DNA of 27,718 bases, taken from NCBI GenBank assembly GCA_902766115.1, contig CACXCL010000071.1, positions 1-27,718 of the forward strand, given 5' to 3'. Each line of letters starts with the position of its first letter. Positions within the stretch are counted from its first letter, which is position 1. This stretch comes from an uncultured Ruminococcus sp. (lineage in GTDB: Bacteria; Bacillota; Clostridia; Oscillospirales; CAG-272). Positions 1 to 9,517 of the stretch are shown here, in pieces. Both the position numbers and the translations under genes were made by a program. The notes below the pieces were generated by a model. That model worked only from the letters and a program-made list of their open reading frames with translations, did no database searches and had not been told where the DNA came from.

Positions 1-12
1 GCGACTAAGTAA
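1..12 (+). CDS. possible 3' end of an upstream gene (hydC/nuoE-like expected)
   Basis: The first twelve bases read as three codons (Ala-Thr-Lys) followed by TAA, a second TAA, and then the hydB ribosome site at 15-21. That spacing fits the tail of a preceding gene in the same operon. In HydABC operons the gene in this position is normally hydC, a small NuoE-like [2Fe-2S] subunit. Four codons cannot identify the protein, so this assignment rests only on gene order. Confidence 0.25.
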   Translation, partial: ATK

Positions 13-30
13 TAAGGAGGACAGGTCGAC

Positions 31-1824
<1,794 letters not shown>

Positions 1825-1840
1825 GTGAGGAGTAATCGAT

Positions 1841-3577
1841 ATGGATATGGTAAATGTAAAAATAAACAACGTTGAGTACTCCGTCCCCGCCGGGAGCACG
1901 GTCCTTGAGGCCGCGAAGTACGCCGGCATCGAGATCCCCACGCTCTGCTATCTCAAAGAGATCAACGAGATCGGCGCTTGCCGTCTCTGCCTCGTCGAGG
2001 TCAAAGGCGCGAGAGGACTCGTTACCGCCTGCGTTTACCCCGTCAACGAGGGCATGGAGATCTTCACAAACACCGAAAAAGTCCGTCAGGCGAGAAAGAT
2101 GAACATCCAGCTCGTTCTTTCGGCTCATAAGAAGCACTGCCTGTCCTGCATCCGCTCCACAACGTGCGAGCTGCAGAGACTTGCCAATGAATTCGGCGTG
2201 GACGAGCATTATTTCAGATCCGATGAGAAGGAATACGATATCGACGAATCCTCTCCGTCCATCATCCGCGACAACAGCAAGTGCATCCTCTGCCGCAGAT
2301 GCGTAGCGGTCTGCAATAAGGTCCAGGGCATCGGCGCCATCGGCGCACAGAACAGAGGTTACGACACCGCTATCGGCAGCCAGTTCGAGCTTCCACTCGC
2401 GGAGACCTCCTGCATCAACTGCGGTCAGTGCATCGTCGCCTGCCCGGTGGGCGCTCTCTATGAAAAGGACGACACCGACAGGGTCAGAGAAGCCATCAGC
2501 GACCCGACGAAGCACGTTGCGATCTGCTGCGCTCCCTCCGTCCGCGCCCAGATCGGCGAGTGCTTCGGCTACGAGCCCGGCACCGATACCGAGGGCAAGA
2601 TGGTCGCCGCGCTGAAGCGCCTCGGATTTGACGGCGTGTACGACATGAACTTCACCGCCGACCTCACCATCATGGAAGAGGCGCACGAGTTCATCGACAG
2701 GCTCCAGAACGGCGGCAAACTGCCTCTCATCACCTCCTGCTCACCCGGATGGATCAAGTTCTGCGAGCATTATTTCCCGGATATGACGGAGAATCTGTCC
2801 TCCTGCAAGTCTCCTCAGCAGATGTTCGGCGCGGTTTATAAGACTTACTTTGCCGAGAAGCTGGGGATCGACCCGAAGGACATCGTATTCGTCTCCGCGA
2901 TCCCCTGCACGGCGAAGAAATTCGAGGTCACCCGTGACGATCAGGACGCCGACGGCATCCCGGGCGTCGACATCGCCGTGACCACCAGAGAGCTTGGCAG
3001 AATGATCAACGCGGCGGGCATCGACTTCAGAAATCTTGCGGATGAGAAATTCGATACGCCTATCGACTTCGGCTCCGGCGCGGGCGTTATCTTCGGCGCC
3101 ACCGGCGGCGTTATGGAGGCCGCTCTCCGTACCGCTGCTGAGATCGTTCTCGGCAAGCCGCTGGAGAAGGTGGACTTCACCGAGGTCCGTGGCACCGACG
3201 GCATCAAGTTCGCCACCTACAAGCTCGGAGACCTTGAGCTCAACGTCGCCGTCGCCTCCGGCACCGGCAATGCGAAGAAACTCCTCGAGGGCGTCAGAGA
3301 CGGAACGTACAACGTCCAGTTCATCGAGATCATGGCGTGCCCCGGCGGATGCGTCAACGGCGGCGGTCAGCCGACCCAGCCGTTCTCGGTACGCAACGCC
3401 GTGGATCTCCGCGCGGTGCGCGCAAGCGTTCTCTACAACGCCGACAAGAGGATGGATGTCAGAAAATCTCACGAGAACTCCATCATCAAGAAGATCTACA
3501 GCGAGTACCTCGGGGAGCCCGGAAGCCACAGAGCTCACGAGCTTCTTCACACCACCTACGTCAAGCGCGGTCTGTAA
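1841..3577 (+). CDS. hydA: [FeFe] hydrogenase catalytic subunit (HydA/HndD type)
   Basis: This is the H2-forming or H2-oxidising subunit carrying the H-cluster, partner of HydB. It has an N-terminal plant-type [2Fe-2S] domain, a His-ligated [4Fe-4S] site (His96, Cys100, Cys103, Cys109), two further [4Fe-4S] clusters (CILCRRC and CINCGQC regions), and then the hydrogenase large and small domains. H-cluster motifs are L1 TSCSPGW (Cys300, Ser301), L2 IPCTAKKFE (Cys356) and L3 MACPGGCVNGGGQP (Cys500, Cys504). Relay residues Glu280, Glu283 and Ser320 are present. The oddity is Ser301: all other motif positions sit one residue above Clostridium pasteurianus CpI numbering, so Ser301 falls on the CpI Cys300 ligand position (see findings). 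AGGAG at 1828-1832 supports the start. A terminator follows at 3585. Confidence 0.95.
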   Translation: MDMVNVKINNVEYSVPAGSTVLEAAKYAGIEIPTLCYLKEINEIGACRLCLVEVKGARGLVTACVYPVNEGMEIFTNTEKVRQARKMNIQLVLSAHKKHCLSCIRSTTCELQRLANEFGVDEHYFRSDEKEYDIDESSPSIIRDNSKCILCRRCVAVCNKVQGIGAIGAQNRGYDTAIGSQFELPLAETSCINCGQCIVACPVGALYEKDDTDRVREAISDPTKHVAICCAPSVRAQIGECFGYEPGTDTEGKMVAALKRLGFDGVYDMNFTADLTIMEEAHEFIDRLQNGGKLPLITSCSPGWIKFCEHYFPDMTENLSSCKSPQQMFGAVYKTYFAEKLGIDPKDIVFVSAIPCTAKKFEVTRDDQDADGIPGVDIAVTTRELGRMINAAGIDFRNLADEKFDTPIDFGSGAGVIFGATGGVMEAALRTAAEIVLGKPLEKVDFTEVRGTDGIKFATYKLGDLELNVAVASGTGNAKKLLEGVRDGTYNVQFIEIMACPGGCVNGGGQPTQPFSVRNAVDLRAVRASVLYNADKRMDVRKSHENSIIKKIYSEYLGEPGSHRAHELLHTTYVKRGL

Positions 3578-3584
3578 CAACTGT

Positions 3585-3620
3585 AAAACCGGTCGCCGGA
3601 ACATCCGGCGGCCGGTTTTT
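3585..3620 (+). terminator. intrinsic terminator after hydBA
   Basis: A 15-bp stem (AAAACCGGTCGCCGG, 3585-3599) pairs with 3605-3619 around the loop AACAT, with one G-T wobble. The arm ends in a run of T. It starts eight bases after the hydA stop codon and separates the hydrogenase operon from the acyltransferase operon. Confidence 0.9.
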
Positions 3621-3703
3621 ACGGTATATTATCGTCTCGTTTGCAAATAATCATGTGTGATACTTTTCTTTGCCGAAAAATTGTCTGATTGTGTCTTTTT
3701 TTG

Positions 3704-3732
3704 TTTACAATCCGTTTGAAAAATGTTATACT
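3704..3732 (+). promoter_or_regulatory. sigma-70-type promoter for the acyltransferase operon
   Basis: A -35 box TTTACA (3704-3709) and a -10 box TATACT (3727-3732) are separated by exactly 17 bp in an AT-rich stretch. The start codon of the MBOAT gene lies about 60 bp downstream. The upstream gene is closed by a terminator, so a promoter is needed here. Confidence 0.75.
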
Positions 3733-3792
3733 AAAAAGTGGGGCTTTACCGCGGTCGCCCGCCGCTTTATCTGAATAAACCGGAGTGTTGAC

Positions 3793-5199
3793 ATGATATT
3801 CTCCTCGGAATTTTTCGTCTATTTCTTTATGGCGCTTCTGTTCCCGGTCTATTTTCTTGCAAAATCCACCGGGGCGCGGAAGATAATACTTATCGTCTTT
3901 TCTCTGATATTCTACGCATGGGGCGAACCGTTTTACGTTTTCCTCATGTTCTTTATGGTCGCGGCCAACTATTTTGCCGGACTTATCATCGACTCCCGGC
4001 GTTCTGTCGCCGGCGCGAGGATATGGCTCGCCGCGGCGGTCACTGTCGATCTTTTGATCCTTTGCGTATTCAAGTACACGGGCCTTTTCGCCGAGACCCT
4101 CAATAACGTTTTTCACGTGGGTGTTCCGGTGCCTGCCATCCGGATGCCCATAGGCATCAGTTTTTTCACGTTCCAGGCCATGTCGTACGTCATTGACGTA
4201 TACAGACGCGACGTGAGGGCCCAGCGTTCTTTTGTCAATCTACTTCTCTACGTTTCGTTCTTCGCACAGCTCATAGCAGGACCCATCGTCAGGTATAAGG
4301 ATATCGAATCCCAGCTTGACGAACGGCGCGTCCGTCTCTACGACTTCAACGACGGGGTTTTCCGCTTCTCCGTTGGATTTGCAAAAAAGATACTCATCGC
4401 AGACAAGTGCGCCGCGGCGGTGACGTCTCTGTACGCTCTCCCCAACGTCACTTTCGTCGCAAGGTGGGCGGGCGCCTTCTTCTATGCGCTTCAGATCTAT
4501 TTTGACTTTTCCGGTTATTCCGATATGGCGATCGGACTCGGCAAAATGTTCGGATTCAGGTTCCTTGAAAACTTCCGTCACCCGTACGCTTCCTCCAGCG
4601 CAACCGAGTTCTGGAGACGCTGGCATATTTCTCTCGGCACTTTTTTCAGAGATTACGTTTATATTCCCCTGGGGGGCAACAGGCGTCACCATCTGTTCAA
4701 TATCATGTTCGTGTGGCTGCTCACGGGCTTCTGGCACGGCGCCTCGTGGAATTTCGTTATGTGGGGCGTCTTTTACGGGATACTCCTGATATTCGAAAAA
4801 AAGTTCCTGCTTGATTTTCTGACGCGTATTCCGAAGGTCGTCTCGTTTATCGTCTCGAAGTTCTATTTCATATTCATAACCGTTTTCGGATTTGCGATAT
4901 TCTATTTCACGAAAAACACGTTCGTATCCCTCGGATACCTGTTCGGAATCGGCGTCAGGTCGTTCACGGACATTTTCACGAATTCCATCATCGCGTCCAA
5001 CCTGTTCCTCCTCATAGGAGGAATCATCCTTGCGCTTCCCGCGGTCCCATGGCTGCTGAAGAAGATAGGGCAGAAACTGAAAGTATCCTACGGGCTGTAC
5101 AGATATTCGCGGACTGCCTGCGAGATCGCTTTGATCATACTCTCGACCATAAGTCTGGTCGGAAGCGGATTCAGCCCGTTTCTTTACTGGGCTTTCTGA
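3793..5199 (+). CDS. MBOAT-family membrane O-acyltransferase (AlgI-like)
   Basis: This is a polytopic membrane protein that, in the AlgI/PatA-like branch of the MBOAT family, moves acetyl or other acyl groups across the membrane for modification of an exported polysaccharide. Supporting motifs are PIGISFFTFQAMSYVIDVYRR, then FWRRWHISLGTFFRDYVYIP, and GFWHGASWNF, which carries the catalytic histidine. Hydrophobic segments cover most of the 468 residues, the usual length for AlgI homologues. GGAG at 3782-3785 lies seven bases before the ATG. The next gene encodes a DHHW/AlgX-like protein, the standard partner that finishes acyl transfer outside the membrane. The acceptor polymer is unknown: no polysaccharide biosynthesis genes are nearby. 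Confidence 0.92.
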   Translation: MIFSSEFFVYFFMALLFPVYFLAKSTGARKIILIVFSLIFYAWGEPFYVFLMFFMVAANYFAGLIIDSRRSVAGARIWLAAAVTVDLLILCVFKYTGLFAETLNNVFHVGVPVPAIRMPIGISFFTFQAMSYVIDVYRRDVRAQRSFVNLLLYVSFFAQLIAGPIVRYKDIESQLDERRVRLYDFNDGVFRFSVGFAKKILIADKCAAAVTSLYALPNVTFVARWAGAFFYALQIYFDFSGYSDMAIGLGKMFGFRFLENFRHPYASSSATEFWRRWHISLGTFFRDYVYIPLGGNRRHHLFNIMFVWLLTGFWHGASWNFVMWGVFYGILLIFEKKFLLDFLTRIPKVVSFIVSKFYFIFITVFGFAIFYFTKNTFVSLGYLFGIGVRSFTDIFTNSIIASNLFLLIGGIILALPAVPWLLKKIGQKLKVSYGLYRYSRTACEIALIILSTISLVGSGFSPFLYWAF

Positions 5200-5229
5200 T
5201 CCGGATCCGTTGAAGGGAGGTATAGACAC

Positions 5230-6834
5230 ATGAAAAAGAAATACAGCGAGAAATACCGCAGGATCGACACGGTCTGCGTAATGATCCTTGCCGTCGTTTT
5301 CTTCTCCTTTGCTCTCGTCAATCTCATCTGGTCTGTCTTTCCCGGCAGGAAGGATTATTCCGAAAACGAGAAGCGAAAACTTGCGTCATTCCCGAAGCTT
5401 ACCTTTTCAAACGTGATCGAAGGGAAGTTTGCAGACGGCGTGACCGATTTCTTCAACGACAGGATACTCTTCCGGGATCAGTTTATCTCCGCCTCAAAAA
5501 AGATGTCGTCGCTTTACGGAGTGGACTATAAAGCGGGAGGGGATCAGTTCGTTGTCCTGACAGACAAAGGATCAGACGACAAGAAGAAGAAGGACGATCT
5601 CGACAGGATGCTTGACGACCTGAACAAGAGTACGGATGCCGTGACCGACCCGCCGGAGACCGATCCACCCGAGGTCACCGGACTGAAGCTCTCGAAGAGC
5701 GAAATGAAGCTGACGGTGGGCAGCGGCATGACGGTATCGCTCCTCGGAGCGGACGGCCTTACCTCCCCATTTGCCTGGGAGATCGACGACCCGAACGTGG
5801 TCGAGATCGTGGCTGAGGAAGGCGAAAAGGTGGACGTCAAAGCGAAAAACACCGGCAAAGCCATTCTCACCTGCAAGGTGGAAGGATCGGCTCCGCTGAC
5901 CTGCACCTTCACCATTGAAGCGCTTGCGGTGAAGGAAGGCGAGAACGGGATCGACGTCATGACCAACGGTCTCTTCATCTACGGAGACGCGGTGTATTCT
6001 CAGGGATTCTTTGATCCCGCATCCTTCACCAGCTACGCGGACACCGCGGCATACTATAAAAAGACGTTCAATCCGGAACGGATGACGGTAGTCGTCGGTC
6101 CCACCTCGTCGATCATGATCGACAATGACAATTTCCGGGACCGGCTGCCGAATCAGAGCGCGGCGTTCGACACCATGGCCGGGATCTGCGCCGACCGCGG
6201 TATCAACTGCCCAGACGTTGGCAGGGAGATACTCGCTCACCGTGACGAATATCTTTACTTCCGCACGGACCACCACTGGACGGACCGCGGCGCGTACTAC
6301 GCATATAAGGCGTTCGCTGAGTCCGTGGGATTCGACCCCACACCCATCGAAAACTTCAGGACCATGGAACTGACCGACAGTTATCAGGGCTCCATGTACG
6401 AATACACCCAGGACGAGCGAGTCAAATCGTTCAAGGATTCCGTCGAGGCATATTTCCCGACAAAACCGCTGACCATGACCATCCACACAAAGCAGGGCGA
6501 GGTCCAGACCTACGACTCCGCCATCATGGAGTGGAGCCCCGGATATCCCGCCTTCCTCTGCGGAGATAATCCGTATACGGTCATCAACGTGCCGGATAAT
6601 CCCCAGGATCTGAACGTCCTTGTGATGAAGGACTCCTTCGGTAACGCTTTCGTTCCTTTCCTTGCGGAGCATTACGGCAATATCTTCGTCGTGGACGCCC
6701 GCTACTCGGATTTCAACATCGTGGACGCGTTCGAGGGATATCATTTTACCGACGTGATCTTCGTCAACAACATCGAGGCGGCAAGCTCCCCCGCATGGCC
6801 GACTCTTTACCTCAAAGCCGTAGGTGCAAACTGA
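5230..6834 (+). CDS. DHHW-family (AlgX/AlgJ-like) extracellular acyltransferase with inserted Ig-like domain
   Basis: This is the predicted secreted, membrane-anchored partner of the MBOAT protein, acting as an SGNH-like acetyltransferase on an envelope polysaccharide. Residues about 15-36 form one transmembrane anchor, followed by the usual SENEKRKLASFP segment. Residues about 110-150 are a charged linker ending in TDPPETDPPE. Residues about 150-235 look like a bacterial Ig-like (Big_2) fold, with VTGLKLSKSEMKLTVG and a final GKAILTC strand. The catalytic domain follows, with the DHHW motif at 347-350 and the likely nucleophile Ser469 in KDSFGNA. The Ig-like insertion makes it longer than most family members I know. 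AAGGGAGG at 5213-5220 supports the start, 30 bp after the MBOAT stop. Confidence 0.85.
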   Translation: MKKKYSEKYRRIDTVCVMILAVVFFSFALVNLIWSVFPGRKDYSENEKRKLASFPKLTFSNVIEGKFADGVTDFFNDRILFRDQFISASKKMSSLYGVDYKAGGDQFVVLTDKGSDDKKKKDDLDRMLDDLNKSTDAVTDPPETDPPEVTGLKLSKSEMKLTVGSGMTVSLLGADGLTSPFAWEIDDPNVVEIVAEEGEKVDVKAKNTGKAILTCKVEGSAPLTCTFTIEALAVKEGENGIDVMTNGLFIYGDAVYSQGFFDPASFTSYADTAAYYKKTFNPERMTVVVGPTSSIMIDNDNFRDRLPNQSAAFDTMAGICADRGINCPDVGREILAHRDEYLYFRTDHHWTDRGAYYAYKAFAESVGFDPTPIENFRTMELTDSYQGSMYEYTQDERVKSFKDSVEAYFPTKPLTMTIHTKQGEVQTYDSAIMEWSPGYPAFLCGDNPYTVINVPDNPQDLNVLVMKDSFGNAFVPFLAEHYGNIFVVDARYSDFNIVDAFEGYHFTDVIFVNNIEAASSPAWPTLYLKAVGAN

Positions 6835-6853
6835 CAGAATATCCGGAGACTGT

Positions 6854-7486
6854 ATGATGGAAAACGACAGCGAGCGCACGCTGCATTCGGAACACAGAAA
6901 AAGAGTCCGCAGACGTTTTGAAAAAGAGGGCGTCCTGGGGCTGGAGGAGCACGTCCTCCTGGAGCTGTTCCTGTACGACACGATCCGCCGCGCCGACACA
7001 AATCCGATATCTCACAGGCTTCTTGACCGTTTCGGTTCCCTCGGCGGAGTTTTCTCCGCGGATTATGAAGAACTGCTGAAGGTCAAGGGGATCGGCCCCG
7101 TCACCGCGCGCCGTATTTCCATGTCCTTTGCAGAGTCCCGGAAGAAGATTGCAAAAGAGCTCCTTTCAAAACCCGTTCTGACTTTTGAGCGCGCTTCGTC
7201 GTCTCTCATCTGGATGATGCAGGGCAAGGGAGCCCCGGACGGCGTATTTATCCTGCTTGACGCCCTTTTCTCTGTCACGGACGTGATTGAATCTACTTCC
7301 GAAAACGGCAGACTTTGCGTACCCGTGAGGGAGATCCTGGACTCGGCGGATCGGGACGACGCCCTGAATCTTATCATCGGCATAGCGCCCGGACTTGATT
7401 TTTCCGATGTATCCGGACTCGTCGGGGAACTGAAAATATGCGATGTGATAGAGATCGACGGGTTCGACGCTCATTCCGTTTTGTAA
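6854..7486 (+). CDS. RadC-family (UPF0758) protein with degenerate MPN/JAMM domain
   Basis: The N-terminal half (from HRKRVRRRFEKEG to the helix-hairpin-helix LLKVKGIGPVTARRI) is typical of the RadC/UPF0758 family. The C-terminal half should carry a JAMM metal site with HNHPSG. In its place is a short stretch reading LIIGIAPGLDFSDVSG, with no histidine pair, although the closing strand (VIEIDGFDAHSVL) still resembles the family end. The biochemical role of RadC is unsettled even in intact members; here metalloprotease activity is unlikely. I prefer ATG 6854, with GGAG at 6844-6847 six bases upstream, over a GTG at 6824 that would overlap the previous gene and add residues unlike the family. 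It is the last gene of the acyltransferase operon and is followed by a terminator. Confidence 0.8.
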   Translation: MMENDSERTLHSEHRKRVRRRFEKEGVLGLEEHVLLELFLYDTIRRADTNPISHRLLDRFGSLGGVFSADYEELLKVKGIGPVTARRISMSFAESRKKIAKELLSKPVLTFERASSSLIWMMQGKGAPDGVFILLDALFSVTDVIESTSENGRLCVPVREILDSADRDDALNLIIGIAPGLDFSDVSGLVGELKICDVIEIDGFDAHSVL

Positions 7487-7495
7487 ATACCGCAT

Positions 7496-7532
7496 CGGGA
7501 CGCCCCGCGACAAGGGAGCGTCCCGTTTTTTT
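7496..7532 (+). terminator. intrinsic terminator after the radC-like gene
   Basis: CGGGACGC (7496-7503) pairs with GCGTCCCG (7518-7525), and the loop contains a further CCC/GGG pairing. Seven T residues follow immediately. It ends the MBOAT-DHHW-RadC transcript. Confidence 0.9.
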
Positions 7533-7593
7533 ATCAAAAACGGCGCTTGACGGGAACAAATTTGACATTTCTATTTATTTCCTGCGCCGAATG

Positions 7594-7602
7594 TGTTAAA
7601 AT
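7594..7602 (+). promoter_or_regulatory. extended -10 promoter element upstream of the asparagine synthase operon
   Basis: TG-T-TAAAAT (7594-7602) matches the extended -10 pattern and is 51 bp ahead of the asnB start, in a strongly AT-rich region right after a terminator. No good -35 sits 16-18 bp upstream, which extended -10 promoters tolerate. The nearby TTGACA (7562-7567) is 29 bp away, too far to pair with it. Confidence 0.5.
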
Positions 7603-7653
7603 AATAAAGATAAAAATCGTTTTCACCGAGTATTTTTCGAGGAGTATTTATAT

Positions 7654-9495
7654 ATGTGCGGATTTGTTGGCTTTACGGGACACGTTGAGAGCAGGGAAAC
7701 CATTCTCCGCCGGATGGCGGACAGGATCATCCACAGGGGACCCGACTCCGACGGTTATCACATCGAGGGGGAGGGCGACGAGGACTCCGTTGCTCTCGGC
7801 TTCAGACGGCTCAGCATCATCGACCTCTCCGACGGCTCTCAGCCTATGTATAACGAGGACGGTTCCGTCGTCATCGTCTATAACGGGGAGATCTACAATT
7901 TCATGGAACTCCGCGACGAGCTCATCTCAAAAGGGCACGTCTTCCGGACCCGGTGCGACACCGAGGTCATAGTCCACGGCTATGAGGAATACGGCGACAG
8001 GATCGTTGACAGGCTGCGCGGGATGTTCGCGTTCGTCATCTGGGACAGAAAGAACAGGCGGCTGTTCGGAGCCCGCGATCCCTTCGGAATAAAGCCGTTT
8101 TATTACACGGTGACACCGTCCGGTCATTTCATTTTCGGCTCGGAGATCAAATCCTTCCTGGAGCATCCGGAATTTCGCCCGGAGGTTAACCCGGACGCGC
8201 TGAGACCTTATCTAAGTTTCCAGTATTCATCCATGGAGGAGACCTTCTTCAAGAATACCCGCAAGCTTCTTCCCGCCACCTGTTTTGAATATTCGGACGG
8301 CGTGATGAAAAAAAGACAGTACTGGAACGTGGATTTTTCCCGGAAATCGACCCTGACCTACGACGAGTGGGCCGAGAAGATCGACTTTCGGGTGAGAGAA
8401 TCCGTCCGGTCTCACAAGATCTCCGACGTGAAAGTCGGATCGTTCCTCTCGGGAGGCGTCGATTCGTCCTATATCACGGCGGCGCTAATGCCTGACGACA
8501 CCTTCTCGGTGGGATTTGAAAATAAGAAATTCGACGAGACCGGCGAGGCGAAGGAGCTCTCGAAGATCCTCGGCGTCAACAATTTCATAGAGCATCTGAC
8601 TCCCGAGGAGTGTTTCGGGGTGTTCTCGGACATTCAGTACCACATGGACGAGCCTCAGTCGAATCCTTCCTCAGTTCCGCTCTACTTTCTCGCGAAGCTC
8701 GCCTCGCAGCACGTGACGGTGGTTCTTTCAGGAGAGGGCGCGGATGAGATCTACGCGGGATATGAATGGTACGACGACGTCCCCATGATGAGAAAATATA
8801 AAAAATTACCCGGCTTTCTCCGCCGCGGAGCGGCGTCGGTCGCGGCTCGCCTGCCTCAGTTCAAGGGTCACGATTTCCTCATAAAGGGAAGCGGACAGCC
8901 TGAGAGGTATTTTATCGGCGAGGCGTTCGTTTACCCCGAAAAAGAGGCGTATGACGTTCTGAGACCGAAATACAGATGCGGCCCGACGGCGCACGATATC
9001 ACCGCACCGGTTTACGAGGAGGCGAAGGGGCTGTCCGAGGTTGAGAAGAAACAGTATCTCGATATAAAACTCTGGCTTCCCGGCGACATTCTGCTGAAAG
9101 CGGATAAGATGAGCATGGCTCACTCTCTGGAGCTTCGCGTTCCGTATCTTGACCGCGTCGTCATGGAAGAGGCGCAGACCATCCCCTCGGAGTATAAGAT
9201 CAACGGTATCGATACCAAGGCGGTGCTCAGGACCGCGGCGAACAAAACCCTCCCCGACGAATGGGCGAATCGCCCGAAAAAGGGGTTCCCGGTTCCCATC
9301 AGAAAGTGGCTCGCCGAGGATCCCTATTACGACAGAGTCAAAAAGGCGTTTTCCTCCGATGTCGCCGCCGAGTATTTCAATGCGGACAAGCTTCTTCGCA
9401 TGCTGGACGACCACCGCGAAGGAAAGGCGAACAACGGAAGAAAGATCTGGACCGCGTTCACGTTCCTGACGTGGCACGACAGGTTTATAGTATGA
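7654..9495 (+). CDS. asnB: glutamine-hydrolysing asparagine synthase, candidate peptidoglycan D-Asp amidase (AsnH-like role)
   Basis: This is a class II glutamine amidotransferase fused to an ATP-pyrophosphatase, converting an aspartyl carboxylate to the amide with glutamine and ATP. Cys2 (MCGFVGFTG) is the glutaminase nucleophile once Met is removed, and the RGPD and YNGEIYN motifs follow. The PP-loop SGGVDSS begins at residue 266, and SGEGADEI lies further on. The length of 613 residues is normal for AsnB. AGGAG at 7640-7644 precedes the ATG. The following genes encode a D-Asp-ligase-like enzyme, an aspartate racemase and MurE, so the true substrate may be D-Asp in a cell-wall precursor, as described for AsnH of Lactococcus lactis, rather than free aspartate. 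Sequence motifs alone do not settle that choice. Confidence 0.93.
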   Translation: MCGFVGFTGHVESRETILRRMADRIIHRGPDSDGYHIEGEGDEDSVALGFRRLSIIDLSDGSQPMYNEDGSVVIVYNGEIYNFMELRDELISKGHVFRTRCDTEVIVHGYEEYGDRIVDRLRGMFAFVIWDRKNRRLFGARDPFGIKPFYYTVTPSGHFIFGSEIKSFLEHPEFRPEVNPDALRPYLSFQYSSMEETFFKNTRKLLPATCFEYSDGVMKKRQYWNVDFSRKSTLTYDEWAEKIDFRVRESVRSHKISDVKVGSFLSGGVDSSYITAALMPDDTFSVGFENKKFDETGEAKELSKILGVNNFIEHLTPEECFGVFSDIQYHMDEPQSNPSSVPLYFLAKLASQHVTVVLSGEGADEIYAGYEWYDDVPMMRKYKKLPGFLRRGAASVAARLPQFKGHDFLIKGSGQPERYFIGEAFVYPEKEAYDVLRPKYRCGPTAHDITAPVYEEAKGLSEVEKKQYLDIKLWLPGDILLKADKMSMAHSLELRVPYLDRVVMEEAQTIPSEYKINGIDTKAVLRTAANKTLPDEWANRPKKGFPVPIRKWLAEDPYYDRVKKAFSSDVAAEYFNADKLLRMLDDHREGKANNGRKIWTAFTFLTWHDRFIV

Positions 9496-9517
9496 CATAT
9501 AAAAGGGGGAATTCCCT

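Noticed and set aside
6824..6853. Longer radC-like start at GTG 6824
   Set aside because: It overlaps the previous gene, has no ribosome site and adds non-family residues. ATG 6854 has GGAG at correct spacing.
7562..7567. Perfect TTGACA as -35 for the asparagine synthase operon
   Set aside because: No -10 box lies 15-19 bp downstream. The only good -10 (7597-7602) is 29 bp away.
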